Source of the DNA: Brienomyrus brachyistius
Lineage: Eukaryota > Chordata > Actinopteri > Osteoglossiformes > Mormyridae
Length of the DNA: 64,000 nt
NCBI RefSeq assembly: GCF_023856365.1
Contig: NW_026042462.1
Coordinates: forward strand, 124,001-188,000
Direction: 5' to 3'
Part shown: positions 47,761-60,032 of the stretch, piece by piece
Layout of the letters: each line of letters opens with the position of its first letter
Position numbering within the stretch: position 1 is the first letter of the stretch
Notes under the pieces: generated by a model
Seen by the model: the letters and a program-made list of their open reading frames with translations, nothing else
The model's database searches: none
What the model was told of the DNA's origin: nothing
Translations under genes and position numbers: made by a program

Positions 47761-49605
47761 GTAATGTGGCACAAAGCAACCCTTCTTTGCCACAGGAAAT
47801 GTCTGGTGCAATTTCTTTTTTAATTGTACATGTCAATTGCATAATACCCTAAACTAATTCATTATTATTTCTATTATTATCATCATCATCAGTATTTCAT
47901 TAGTATTCCATGGTATTTAGATTTTTCAGGAATCAGTGTGTGTACTGTATACTTTTTAATTTATTTGCACTATGTGTAGTGTCTCTGCAGCTGTATATAC
48001 TTGCTGCATTATGCACAAGAACTTCCCTCAGGCATCAGTATAGTTAATCAAATGTAATATTTCTTGCTTGTTTATTAAGTTGTTTTAGGTATTTTGTGTG
48101 TTCCACTTAATTTAGTGTAATTAGTCCTAGTTGACTCAGGTTTAGTTAGATTTTTCCTTCTGTTGTTCCTCTGCATCATGCTACTGTCATAAAATTTCAA
48201 TGTCTTACCTAACTTAAGAGTTTTGTGCATTGTGTTTTGGAGAGAAAGAAATCATTACTTTTTTTCTTTAGATTCATCCACTGATTCTATCACCTATGAC
48301 ACATTCCCCCTGAATATTTGTTTGTTTATTTATGTATTTGCTTGGGGGATGGAATTAACAAACAGAAATAACTGAATGAATCAGGGTAGTGAAAAACATT
48401 TATAAACTTATCATTTTGGTATTGGTACGATCCTGTTCTGGTTAGTTAGCCGAGGGAGTAAATCATCCGGAGTTTCATCTCTCAATCTCCTCCTACACCC
48501 ACTCAGCATCACAGTATGGACTCCCCAATGCAACTGATCTGCACGTATTTGTACTCTGGGAGGAAATTGAAGCCCCCATAGGAAAAACTCAAAGCCTACA
48601 GACATATGCACAAAACCAGGGGACATGCTCAGTTCTGCAGGCCTGGAAGTGTGAGAGAAGGCTATTTATTGAGTTTCCCCTCTGCCCCTGGTAAAGATGA
48701 AACATGCACAAGTCATTAAACACACATATACTTACATGAAAGTCTGACTGATACTGGAGCTTCCAGTGCCCGTAAACCAGGTACTGGGGTACTCCATTTC
48801 CTTCTTGATAATTAGCGCCATTGAAAAAAAAAACGGTGCCTTTCCTAATATTAACTGACTCTCAGACAAATGTACTGCTTGAAGACCCTGCCACTATTCG
48901 CATTTTCCAGCAGGAGTCACAAATCTTCATTGCATTCAGTTTATTCTCAGATGAGCTCATGCATGTTTCTATGTGCATCTTTACACTTAAACAAATACAG
49001 CTAACCTCTGTTGTTATATTCCATATATATTTGTCGTGACTGGCCTTTTTTCTCAAATGATGGATTTCTGAAACTAAAACTGACAGTATTCTAAAATATT
49101 TATATTGCCACATCATCGACACATGTTCTAATATGACATAGCATTCCCCTGGACCATAGTGCGACTTAGAGACAAGATATAACATGCCCTTCACGGTAAA
49201 ACACTAGATAGGTGCAACACTTAATGTCAACGTTGTCAATGTCAATGTTGACTTAATGTCAACGTTAAATTCATGGATTCGCAAATTAAGTAACACGGTT
49301 ACAGTACAAAAACGAGCAGAGCTGTGTATGGCATGACTATCTCGCGGCGGCGACAAAATATGCTTATCCTTCTAATTATTCAGAAGAAAATATATTTGCA
49401 AGCACAGCCGTTCACGGCTTCCGTACAAAAAGCTGTCACTACGCTACAGGAAGAATACACGACCAATATAGGATTTACACAAGTCTGCTTCTTTTGTTTT
49501 ATTTAGTAACAACTTTCACAAAAATTGACAGCAATACTGCTAAAAGTGCAGATCTGTTGCCAAATTAAATAAACAAAGAAATTAATCATAAAAATATTCA
49601 AAGTA
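47761..49605. other. AT-rich stretch without a supportable gene
   Basis: Frames up to about 110 codons occur, but none shows domain motifs, good splice contexts or a signal peptide I can defend. Confidence 0.45.
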
Positions 49606-49613
49606 TATACAGC

Positions 49614-49757
49614 CAGGGGCGCCACTAGCAATTTTGGGCCCTATGACAAAATATGAGGTTGGGCCCCCCTACCACACCCATTCAGATCTCTGGGGGCCCC
49701 TAAAGGGCGTGGGCCCTTAGAATTGTCCCAACTTTCCCCCCCTTAGCGGCGCCCCTG
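49614..49757. mobile_element. 144-bp hAT-type MITE with perfect 8-bp target duplication
   Basis: Ends CAGGGGCGCCACTAG and TTAGCGGCGCCCCTG. The flanks TATACAGC at 49606-49613 and 49758-49765 are identical. No coding capacity. Confidence 0.9.
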
Positions 49758-50304
49758 TATACAGCTAACCATTTCCAATCGAAAAGTACATACAAGTCTC
49801 CAATATAAGTTATACAATGGAGCGCAGATAAAACTTTTAAATAGTAATTAACCAAACTATATAAAGAATACAAGTTTGAATACAGGTAATTTGTATAAAT
49901 TTTACTGTGTTCAGACTGAAAAATCAGCACCAGCCTTACACACATTGCAGTTCTGCTTTTTTCTTCTTTTAGCATAATTACCCGTTTCACGTTCACGAGG
50001 CAGAAGATCCCTGCAAATGTGAAAATTCACAAGTAACAGGCACCATTAACCTCAAGCCATAACAGTCTGCTAGCCTGAACAATAGCAAACTCTATGTATT
50101 ACCAATTATTACGCAGGTTGTCACTTTATCAAATCATGACTGTTACTAAGAAGTGGGAGTGAAACGCGTGTCACGAGATCTCGCGATATTACAACATGAC
50201 GAGATTTCTCGTTGGAGCGAAAAGCCGTTTCACGAATGCGCTGCAAATGAGCTGCTGTAAATATGTCGGCATCTGACTAAATTACTATAGTAGATACCCC
50301 AGAC

Positions 50305-50480
50305 ACTTTTGAATCTTTTGTGTGTCAGCATTTCGGGTGCCCGGCGGAAAATATAAATGGCGAAAGGGAGACAGACAAAACACGAACCATCTGTAAGGAC
50401 TGTAGAAAGCTAATGCCGCACACAGCGGCTAATGCTACTACTAACTACTATGCAAAGCCATTTGCAGCACCATCATAGCT
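50305..50480 (+). pseudogene. BED-type zinc finger fragment of a hAT/ZBED transposase
   Basis: One frame reads DTFESFVCQHFGCPAENING, then RTICKDCRKLMPHTAANATT before breaking. A C-x2-C (ICKDC) after a hydrophobic/aromatic start matches BED fingers. The rest of the transposase is absent nearby, so this is a remnant. Confidence 0.55.
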
Positions 50481-51659
50481 CTTTATTTAAATTCACTGCA
50501 CCGGTGAAGAAAACATTTTTTAAAAAATGTTATGTTTATTATTGGGTGCTTTCCACTTCATGCACCCACATACAGCGCTAGCTTAAAGCAATGCATTCTG
50601 GTCCTGACGCAATGCATCATGGTTATATTTTTTATCGCCCGTTGCATTACGTCACCATGTCACATGGTACCAAAACTCCGCGAGAGCAAGACACATCAGG
50701 CAGCACCTCTTAGCAGGCTGCACAGGCTGGATCCGCCTCCATTACGACACAACTTTGCCCTTATTGGCTTAAGATTTTAGTTACATACATGACGTTTGTA
50801 TATCTGCTATTTCTCCCGAGAAGCAGGTAAAGCGGTAACTGCTTTTCAATTAATTTACTTGGTAAAATTAAATTTAAATAAATGATATGAATATTGTAAT
50901 AGTACTCGTGAGCTTTGTTTGTTGTTAGTTACTATAATGTTGCGCTGCTTTATTTGTTTAATCGTCTTGTCTGTGAAGACATTCAAGTTAATCAAATAAG
51001 AACTGCACTGTACACTGTACATGACCATAAAAACTTTGAATCCTTGAAATAAATGTTTTTGATCTTTTCCTTGGCAGTTATCTTTTTACACAGGGCCTCT
51101 ATGTACACAATAGTTATTTTTTTCACGACTAACAGTATGGATCAGGAGTTGGTTATTGTAAAAGAAGTAATGTGCATGCAGGTGATATTTGTATAGATTT
51201 ATATTTACCCCTAGGTGATAAGTTTGACAGTCATTTCTTTTACCGTTTGGCCTCTCGGTTGAACATAATAGTGGCGCGAGCAGCTCCACTTGGTTTTTTA
51301 AAAATACTCAGCCATGAACTTTTGGTGAACTCAGGTGAATCCCTTCCTTCAGTAGTAAACCTTGGTAGTTTCAGCCGTTTACACATTGTCTCACTAAAAG
51401 GTTGATAATATATTTGTCCTTTTACATAGTGATAAAATATACGCGATAAAAATGTGAATATTCATAGATTCAGGACTAACAAAGTAGCTAACAGAAACTC
51501 AGACTAACAAAAGGTGCAAATACATACTCAGTTGGTTCCATTGTGTTGATTACATTATAATGTTTACATTGTAATGATTATATCATGGATATTTGGCATA
51601 CTTTTTATAAAATCGTAATTCTTATATTCTGCGTTATATAGTGCTAAATAATATTCCAT

Positions 51660-51885
51660 AGATGGATGGACTTTATTAATCCCCGTGGGGAAATTGTGTT
51701 TTTTATGTCTCCCTCAACTTACTCTTTGTGGAGTAAGTTGTCCGCGAAGTGCAGCTACCTGTTGGGGCGCCCAGGGAGCTGGGGGTTAAGGGCCTTGCTC
51801 AAGGACCCACAGACGTGCTGAGGCTGGGTTAGTTTCAACTGGTGACCTCATTACAGGCACAAGGACTGACCCCTGCCCCCCAACT
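51660..51885. repeat. Interspersed repeat (GATGGACTTTATTAATCCCC plus SINE-like block)
   Basis: Starts ATGGATGGACTTTATTAATC, then CCCGTGGGGAAATTG. The second half has GGGGGTTAAGGGCCTTGCTC, close to 11425-11535. Confidence 0.65.
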
Positions 51886-53002
51886 GTGTATGAGTAGCAT
51901 TTATGCTGTTTCTTGAGTGTGAGCTAGTACATAAACCAGCTAGTGCTCACCATTGCAAAAATACTCTAGCTTTCTGTCATACACATTTTTTTATTTTCTT
52001 ACATTGTCCGTTTTTGTTCATAGTCTGTAATATTCTGAATAACGACAATGTAGAGGAAAAACAGATTAAATTCTCCTTGTTTGTAATTTCCCCATGTAAT
52101 CCACTGCCTTGTGGTAAGAGGTGCAAAAGTCAGACGCGTTGAATGATGAGGATACGATATTGAGTTTAGTTCTTGAGAGGATTTATTCATATGATATTTT
52201 AACACACAGTACTTTGAACTGGTTTGTTTGGCGCAAAAGGGCCGATATGCAGACACCATCACACATGGCAAATACGGTCAATGACTGTTTCACTTTGCAC
52301 CTTCAGCCCTGAGCCGCGTAATCTCAGCACCTTTAATAACAACCATTGCTGCCTCCTACAGGTGGGAATACACTTAGACAATAGTAAATATCACTAAGGC
52401 AGGCAAGTACCTCTCGTTTCAAGTGTTGCAATACTATATAACATTATATTATAAACAATAAATACGAATAAATAAAAACATTAAACAAATAAACATAATC
52501 AATAATATTCATGAATAATTATGCTTAATATACAAATAAAAGAATAGCTCCTGCAGATGATTTCAGATAACTACTGGAACAATGAGTTCTGGAGGGGAGC
52601 AAGCTCTGTTACATGCTATAGAAATGTTGATCTGATTCCTTTCATTATCAGATTGTTACCACTGTTAAAAACCACAGATATTGTATTCTGATTGTATGCA
52701 TTTCCTTATTAGGGCATGTCAGTTACTTCTGTTAAAAAATCCGTTTATTCTGACGTCGTAAATTTCCTGATCAGAGTTTACCCTCTTTAAAGTGATGGAG
52801 GTCCACTTGTGCCAAAGATACATCGATATGCATATGAGATTTCGTTTGTGCCAAAAATATGTAAATAGCACACAGTCCATGTCGACTGAGCATGTGACAA
52901 AGAATTTTTCTGTGACAATTCTATTTTGTCAATGAGTTTGTCTGTGGAGCCCCTGAAGGGACCTAATGGTGTCCGCTAATTAGATACCCAGAAATAAACT
53001 GT

Positions 53003-54496
53003 GTGGCTCCTGCCCAAGCATTGCTGCCCAAACAGCAGCTTCCTCCTTATGCCACCGAGGGAGGAGTAGCCAGTGGTTCCCCTGCCCCTTCCCCTCTCCC
53101 CCCTGCAGACGAGGATCATAACCATTCAGCACCCGACTCTACCTCCTTCTCGGTGAAGAAGTGCCGTGGCGAAACGCTCAGGCAGCAGGACGAGGTAGCA
53201 GAAATTCTTGCCCCTATGTTGGTATGTCCAAATCCTCAAGGGGGAGATAAGGTTTGCTCATCTGACACTGTAGATGAAGGAGTTGAACATAAGAACATAA
53301 GAACTATACAAACGAGACGAGGCCATTCGGCCCATCAAGCTCGCTTGGGGAGAACTAAACTAATAGCTCAGAGTCGTTAAAATCTTATCTAGCTCTGATT
53401 TAAAGGAACCCAAGGATTCAGCTTGCACTACATTATCAGGAAGACTATTCCATACTCTACACGCTGCGTAAAGAAGTGCTTCCTTAAATCCAGCTTGAAA
53501 TGTTCTCCCGCTAATTTCCACCTATGGCCACGAGTTCGTGTATTTAAACTAATGCTGAAGTAACTATTTGGTTGAACAGCATCCAAACCTGTTAGAATCT
53601 TATATACCTGGATCATGTCCCCCCTCAATCTCCTTTGCTTGAGACTGAACAGATTTAGCTCAAGTAACCGTTCCTCGTATGACATTCCTCTAAGACCAGG
53701 AATCATTTTTGTGGCCCTACGCTGCACCTTTTCTAAGGCCACAATGTCCTTTTTAAGATATGGTGACCAAACCTGCACACAATATTCTAGGTGAGGTCTC
53801 ACCAAGGAATTGTATAATCTTAGCATTACCTCCCTTGACTTAAACTCCACACACCTGGAGATATACCCCAACATCCTATTGGCCTTTTTTATTGCTTCCC
53901 CACACTGGCGAGAATGGGACATGGAAGCATCAACATACACACCAAGGTCTTTCTCATGATCAGCTACCTTTATTTCAGTGACACCCATGAAATACCTGTA
54001 CTTTATATTTCTGCTCCCTAGATGGAGTACCTTATATTTATCGACGTTAAATTTCATCTGCCAGGTATCGGCCCAGTCACTAATTAAATCAAGATCCCGC
54101 TGTAGCTGCTGAGCCACTAATTCAGTATCTGCTACACCACCCACCTTGGTGTCATCTGCAAATTTCACCAGTTTACTGTATATATTGGTATCCATATCAT
54201 TTATGTAAATTAGGAACAATAGTGGTCCTAAAATCGAACCCTGCGGTACCCCACTATGAACGCAAGCCCACTGTGAGTTGAAGGACATTGCCAGTGACCT
54301 GCTGGACCCCAGGCAGAACAGGCCTCACCATGCGACAGCCCTTCAGAGACTGGTCCTCCTGCGCATGGACTGGGGCATGATGCATCAGTTTAAACAGGAG
54401 CCTGGTAAATCCTGCGAGTGCTACACCAAGCGACTGATGGCAGCATTCTCCAACTACAGTGGGATGGACTCCACAACGGACCGAGAGTGTATGTGA
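53003..54496 (+). pseudogene. Gag-like endogenous retroviral remnant, split by a LINE
   Basis: A plus-strand frame at 53003-53282 is Pro/Ser/Asp-rich and stops being meaningful at 53283, where an antisense LINE begins. On the far side, a second frame at about 54278-54496 includes LQRLVLLRMDWGMMHQFKQE and YTKRLMAAFSNYSGM, which resemble the capsid part of a gammaretrovirus-type gag. GAGTTGAA-like sequence is present at both borders of the LINE (near 53280 and 54270), as for a target-site duplication. The two parts are not in the same frame. No pol or env recognised, so it is inactive. Confidence 0.45.
53283..54283 (-). mobile_element. 5'-truncated LINE (CR1/L2-like) with RT catalytic motif
   Basis: Read on the minus strand it contains GVPQGSILGPLLFLIYINDM and KFADDTKVGG (RT catalytic Asp pair), NRMLGYISRCVEFKSREVML, RPHLEYCVQVWSPYLKKDI and KVQRRATKMIPGLRGM. 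The 3' end is marked by repeated ACATAAGA units at 53285-53305 (plus-strand AACATAAGAACATAAGAAC). A frameshift follows THSQR/TQRVE near 53450, so the ORF is broken. Confidence 0.9.
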
Positions 54497-54894
54497 TGTA
54501 AAATACACTAAGATAGGTAAAAACTCTTTTGTGGACTAAGTAAAACAAACATTTTATGTTCTAGTTTTCTTAAAACTACTGAAACAAATAATTGGCTACA
54601 CTGCAGTTCCGCTGTTTTGTTTGGCACCCCTGCATGTCGTGCATTGTGTGGAAAAAACCTGAAGGCTGAGGAATGTTACGTAACACAACTAGAATGTAAA
54701 AACTCTCTCTGGTGTAATTCACTGCATAAAACCAATGGTGTTAAGTGTGATGTCTTCTTCATAACACTCCCTGATGTTTGTGTCCGTGACCATGAGATAG
54801 GGTGGGCTGCTTTTCTTCCTTCCTTTGACTAGTATTCCTCCTAAATTGTTCATCTGTATTTGCTGCATTGGTACTTGATGTGCGTGTGCCTTGT

Positions 54895-55440
54895 GTCACG
54901 ATCGCCATTTAACGGGAGCGGCGGACGGGCAGGAAACAGGCAAGGCAGGCAGGATACGGGGATTTATTAGGAACACGGGGTGCAGGAAACATCTCACGCA
55001 GACGGACTTCAATGACGGACACTGAACTCTAGTAAGACATGAACTCAAATAGACAGGACTGATTGAAAATAATCGGACACAGCTGGGTACGATCAGGGAA
55101 GCACACGTGGATAATCAGGGGGCGTGGCACACACGGTGGTCAGACTGTCCGGGACCTCCTCGGGGACTAGGGCAGGAAAGTCTGGAGCTGGGTCAGGGAC
55201 AGGAGTGGGGCCAGGAACAAGAGCCCCAGGGGGCACAGTCATTTGAGGCGGAGGGAGCGCCTCGGGCGTGGGCTCTGGGGCCGCAGGGGGCAGCGGAGGC
55301 GGCTGCTCAGGAGCTACGGGCAAAGCAGGCGGCGGCTGCTCGGGCTCTGGGGCCGCAGGGGGCAGCGGAGGCGGCTGCTCGGGCTGCGCAGGAGCTATGG
55401 GCGACGAAGGCAACTGCTCAGACGCTGTAGCAGGAACCCA
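54895..55440 (-). mobile_element. Dispersed retroelement-like repeat with proline-rich frame (copy 2)
   Basis: Minus-strand frame 55413-55093 is rich in PPP/EPEQPP and ends CATPPDYPRVLP, as copy 1 at 34560-35800. The plus strand near 54895 starts TGTCACGATCGCC, a TGTCA start that fits a retrotransposon terminus, and AATAAA lies on the minus strand near 54963. Internal 45-bp-like repeats encode the proline blocks. Confidence 0.5.
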
Positions 55441-57330
55441 GGACTTTATGCTCAGCCCACTGCTGTTAACTCCGATGACTCACAACTGAGCAGCAATGCA
55501 CATTTCGAATTCCATCATCAACATCAGGCAGATGACAAGACTGTTGTGGGTCTCATCAATAAAAACGGTGACTCAGCATACAAAGAGGAAGTGTGATGAC
55601 TATCGGACTGCTGCAGAGCCAACAACCTGTCTCTGAATGTTGACCAAAGAGATGGTTGTTGACGTTAGAAGAACACAAAACACAGAGTGACCACTCTCTG
55701 CTGCACATCGATGGCTCATCTGTGGAGATCGTAGAGAGTACCAGATTCCTTGTTGTCCATCTGGCGGAGAATCTCGCCAGGTCCTTCAACATCAGCTCCA
55801 TAGTAAGGAAAGCACAGCAGCACCTCTACTCTCCACGGAAGCTCAGAAAAGCCCATCTCCCATTCTCACACTCTATTGGGGAACTGTTGAAAGCACCCTG
55901 AGCAGCTGCATCACGGTCTGCTTTGAGAACTGTGTCGCCTCAGATCACAAGTCCCTACAACAGATAGTGATGACAGGTGAGAAAATCATTGGGAGTATCG
56001 TGTTAGAGAAATATGTACTTTTTTTATCATCATTTTGCTAGACGCTTAGAAACAACACCCTGCCGCAGCTTGATCTTAATTGAGCAATAACACGTCTCAA
56101 GAACTGTCGCTTGAATATTTCCACCCCATATATGGTGACAAACAATGTTCAATGTCAGTTGCATATCCTGTTTGTGTACCTCAATAAAAGACACTGCGAG
56201 GGGAGTTACTCTTTCGAAGTTGGCTGAGTTCGACTGAGAGGCTGACACCTCGAGGTCAGGACCGGGCTTCCCTTTGTAAGGAAAAGTGGTAAAAATGTCC
56301 CAAGGTTCTTGGTTGATCATTTGAATGCAGACAATGTTAGGAATTTATGATCATGGGGGAAGCCAGGGAGAGAATGGGGGTTCCAGTTGGCACCACTATG
56401 GTGATAAGGATAAGATAAGGTGATAAGAATTGAATTACAATGATCATAAAAGTCTCCACCCTGTCCTGTCCCGTCCCTGTCTCAGGATCCTCACACTCCA
56501 GGGGGTCACTCTTTATATGTAAATTCACTCACAACACCTACACACAACACCTTGGTGGGGAGGGCCTTTTTGGGTATAAAGGGGGGTGAAGAACTGTCTT
56601 CAATTTGTATCTGAGCTGCCTTTCAGTACCCGGTGTGTCTCTACACTGTATTACATTGTATTATTTTTGCTGTTCAATAAACCATCATTTTGCTGAAACT
56701 GCGGAGACTCTGCAAGTGGATTCCCTACACCTTGCAGCAAGTAAAACGTCATCACAGCTGTCTGTGTTGTTCTGTGTTCAGAGACTGGTTTGTTTCCAGC
56801 GCATCTTCAGAAGAAGATAACCCTAACATATCTCTCCCCTCCATCACAGATATTCACACCACACACTGCATCCGCAAAGCCACCACCATTGTGGATGACC
56901 CCACCCACCCCTCACATTATCGTTTCACCCTCCTGCCTTCTGGAAATAGGTCCCGGAGCATTCGGGCCTTCACAGCCAGACTCAAACAGCTTTATCCCCC
57001 ATGCCGTCAGACTACTGAACTCTCAGGGACTAATCTGATACCACACACACATACACTCATTAACACACTTTATTATTTAACTACTATTTTTTATCTTATT
57101 GTCGCCATGTTTACAGTTACTTTTATTTATTTTTATTGCTACCTCATTGGACAACCAAACTGCGCCTTCTCAGTACTGGGTTTACTGTGCTGTTTGTGCT
57201 CGTTGGTGTCAGTTGTCCTCTCTTTTTGCACTGTCCTGCAATGTTTGCACAGTTTTTGCTCATTATGCACCATACAGTATGTTGCTAGGTTGGTATGTGT
57301 TAGTCTTCTGTTAATTTAAGTAGCACCTTG
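55441..57330 (+). mobile_element. L2-like LINE fragment, interrupted by a solo LTR
   Basis: The left part (55441-56000) shows a decayed RT core with QADDKTVVGLINKNGDSAYK, where intact relatives have a FADDTTVVGLI block. The right part (56829-57330) carries SLPSITDIHTT-, ATTIVDDPTHPSHYRFTLLP- and GNRSRSIRAFTARL-type blocks typical of the 3' ORF end. The two halves meet cleanly once the LTR at 56001-56828 and one target copy are discounted. Several frame breaks exist. Confidence 0.8.
56001..56828 (+). mobile_element. Solo LTR, 828 bp
   Basis: Begins TGTTAGAG and ends CCCTAACA (TG...CA with TGTTAG/CTAACA inverted ends). Flanks are TATCG and TATCT, a 5-bp duplication with one mismatch. A TATAAA box lies at 56575-56580 and AATAAA at 56676-56681, in LTR order. 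No internal coding region, hence a solo LTR left by recombination. Confidence 0.8.
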
Positions 57331-57419
57331 GTCCGAGGGAAACAGTTTCTTTTGTAACTGTACTATACTCAACTGTGTAAAGTTAAAAATAACATTAAAG
57401 ACCTACTTGACTTTTACTG

Positions 57420-57740
57420 AACAGGTGCTAAAGTGAAATTACTTGCTTCTGGGAAAGAACTCCAGCTGAAATTCTGTACAACAATTATGGGAGACATATG
57501 GGAAGGACGCGGTGTCAGACCTGCCCCAGTGGGACGAATGTGGTTTTCCTAGTAACAGCAGCTTCAGTCCCAATCAGATAAGCCAGATGCATCTGAAATT
57601 AGAGGAACGGGATCAGACTGGTTGCTCAGGGACTAATGTGGTAGAACTAAAACAGAGACAAATTGGACGGTGTTTCAATTGTGGGAAAATGAGACAAAGC
57701 AGGCAGAGGAGATGCGGGTGGCAAAGAAGCATGAGATAAG
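57420..57740 (+). pseudogene. Possible gag nucleocapsid fragment with degenerate zinc knuckle
   Basis: One frame includes IGRCFNCGKMRQSRQRRC. The C-x2-C start and final Cys recall a retroviral CCHC knuckle, but the His is replaced and the spacing is off by one. It may be the distal part of the gag-like remnant at 53003-54496. Confidence 0.3.
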
Positions 57741-58194
57741 GAATGCAGAGAATGTGGATGAGGGTGAGACTCCTGTGAAAACTGTGTATTGAAAATTAGG
57801 GCCATAGTATTGTCATCCATCCTGTCAGGGTATGGAAATACACTGAGGGTAAATGGCCTAATGCAGGAAGTGTCTTAATCCTATAACATCCAGCTGATTC
57901 AGGCTGTGGGGGACAGTGTAGTACTGCACTCTTCTGGCTGGGACCTTGAATAAATGAATGAATGTTACATTTATACAGCCCTTTTCTAAGATACACAAAG
58001 AGCTTTACAGAAGCACTGGGGAGCCACTTCAACCCAAACGTGAGGCAGCAGGAGAGGGGGCCCAGGCAGAGAGAACAGCCAACAAGACGGGTGCTTCCAC
58101 AGACAGGACGGGGGCCCCGGCAGACCAACGCTGACGACTCCTGGGACCAAGTCAACAGAGCAGCTGTCGTCATTGTGACTCACCCTCATACATC

Positions 58195-58475
58195 CATCCA
58201 TTGTCTAAACCGCTTATGCTACTGGGTCGCGGGGGGTCCAGAGCCTATCCTGGAAGGATCTGTGCACGAGGCAGGGAACAACCCAGGACGGGGGGGCAGC
58301 TCATTGCAAGGCACATTCACACACCATTCACACACACATGCACTCCTACGGCCAATTTAGCAAGAGAGAACATGCAAACTCCCCACACATGTGACCCAGG
58401 CGGAGACTCGAACCTGAGTCCCAGTGGTGGGAGGTAACAGTGCTAATCACTGCACCACCAAGCAGCCCCACCCTC
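58195..58475 (+). repeat. Interspersed repeat, CATCCATCCATTGTCTAAAC type
   Basis: Has CATCCATCCATTGTCTAAAC, GTCCAGAGCCTATCCTGGA, GCAAACTCCCCACACATG and CAGTGCTAATCACTGCACCACC. Longer version of 46237-46372. Confidence 0.8.
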
Positions 58476-58929
58476 ATACATGATTTCTGATTCTTGATTT
58501 TAATCCCCTTTTCTGTTTTTGGCAACATATAAAGTGCTGTGAATGTCACTGTCAGATTGTCATATCATCCTCCAGTTGTCCCTTGTCACCCTGGATGCAC
58601 ATTGAGTGTTTGCTAAATATTTTATCTTGTAGTGTTCCTGATTTTTTCCTGTGTTTTAATTTGCAATTCTCAAATTTCATGACTGGCATCCGTGGGGACG
58701 ATTAATTAAACCTGTTAACTCTGCACTTCAATTTCAAACTGTTGGTAACATGTGTACATATTTTTGTCTGATCTTTTCACCACCAGGTGGCGATATAGCA
58801 ACTCCAGAGTTATTGATGGCTAGAACAAAAAAAACACAGTAACACAGAGGTGTAGCTAAAAATTCTGGGCCCCTGACAGAATGTCACCTTGCGCCCTCTG
58901 TCGAATTTTACATTCTGTGAAAGAGATTT

Positions 58930-59870
58930 GTTGAGCCATCTTCCAATGTAATCCAATCCAGCTCTTTATTTGAAAAGCACTTTAAACAACCTTATGGACC
59001 AAAGTGCTGCACAAAGGAATAAATAAAAACATTCACACACTTAAAAACGAAGTAAAAGAAATTTAATAAAAACCAAAACATTCAATGTGAGTAAAAGGCC
59101 ATTAATAAAAATTTAAAAAAATCTATTAATTAATAAAGAAAAGGCTAAGATTAAAATAAGATTTACTATTAAAATTAACATCTCACAATGTGTCAAAGGT
59201 GAAGGAGAAGAGATTAGAAGAGATTTAAAAACGGACAGAGGGGATTCCTCTCTAATGTGAAAAGGCAAGTCATTCCACATTTTAGGAGCTGCGACTGCAA
59301 AGGCTCGATCCCCTCTAAGCTCACGCTGAGTCTTAGGAACCGTCAGGAACAGCTGATCAGCTGACCTGAGAGAGCGGGTGGGGGTGTAAGGGTGAAGCAG
59401 CTCACACAGGTCAGATGGAGCAAGACCACTGAGGGCTTTAAAAGCAAATAACAGAATTTTAAAATGAATCCTAAAATGTACGGGCAGCCAGTGGAGTGAG
59501 GCTAAAATGGGGGAGACATGCTCATATTTCCATGTGCGGCAGCATTTTGAACCTTCTGGAGGTGAACAATAGTGGAGCCTCTAACCCCAACATAGAGGGC
59601 GTTACAGTGGTCCAAACTAGTAGTGACAAAAGAGTGGATTACTGTCTCAAAGTGCTGCCTAGAAAGAATTGGCTTTATTTTGGCCAACTGCCTCAATTGT
59701 AAAAAGCTTGACTTGACAACTAACCTTATCTGAGTGTCAAACTTAAGGTTGGTGTCGACTTTAACCCCTAGGTGTGTGATGACTGGTTTACAATATTGTT
59801 CCAAGGAACCTAAAATTACAGTGGAGGTCAGAGGAGTGGAGTTACCAAAAACCAACACTTCTGTCCATTA
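58930..59870 (-). mobile_element. LINE 3' region, reverse orientation, broken
   Basis: Minus strand encodes ITHLGVKVDTNLKFDTQIR, SSFLQLRQLAKIKPILSRQH and VTTSLDHCNALYVGV, then after a frame break ALSGLAPSDLCELLHPYTP, ADQLFLTVPKTQRELRGDRA and MWNDLPFHIREESPLSVF. This is the end of a fish non-LTR ORF2. A deletion near 59515 removes the middle. Confidence 0.8.
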
Positions 59871-59939
59871 CCTCCCCACTTCCTTGTTAGTTACAATATT
59901 TGTTCTGCATTACTGTACTGCTTTGGAGCCTTTTGATAT

Positions 59940-60032
59940 TAAGGTGAATAACACAGGTGAAAAATTAAGGTGAAAAAAGAGACAGATGCATTGACAGCAG
60001 TTGTGGCCACACTTTGGACTGGGAGTGTAAGA
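59940..60032 (+). mobile_element. Tc1-like transposon terminus fragment
   Basis: Shares GGTGAATAACA, AGAGACAGATGCATTGA and a GTGGCCACACTTTGGACTGG end with the Tc1 remnant at 24998-25440. Confidence 0.5.

Noticed and set aside
48862..49194. 110-codon minus-strand frame
   Set aside because: No recognised motif, AT-rich, no splice or promoter support.
56690..57319. 209-codon frame as a host gene
   Set aside because: Spans a solo LTR end and the 3' part of a LINE; residues match LINE ORF2 blocks only in part.
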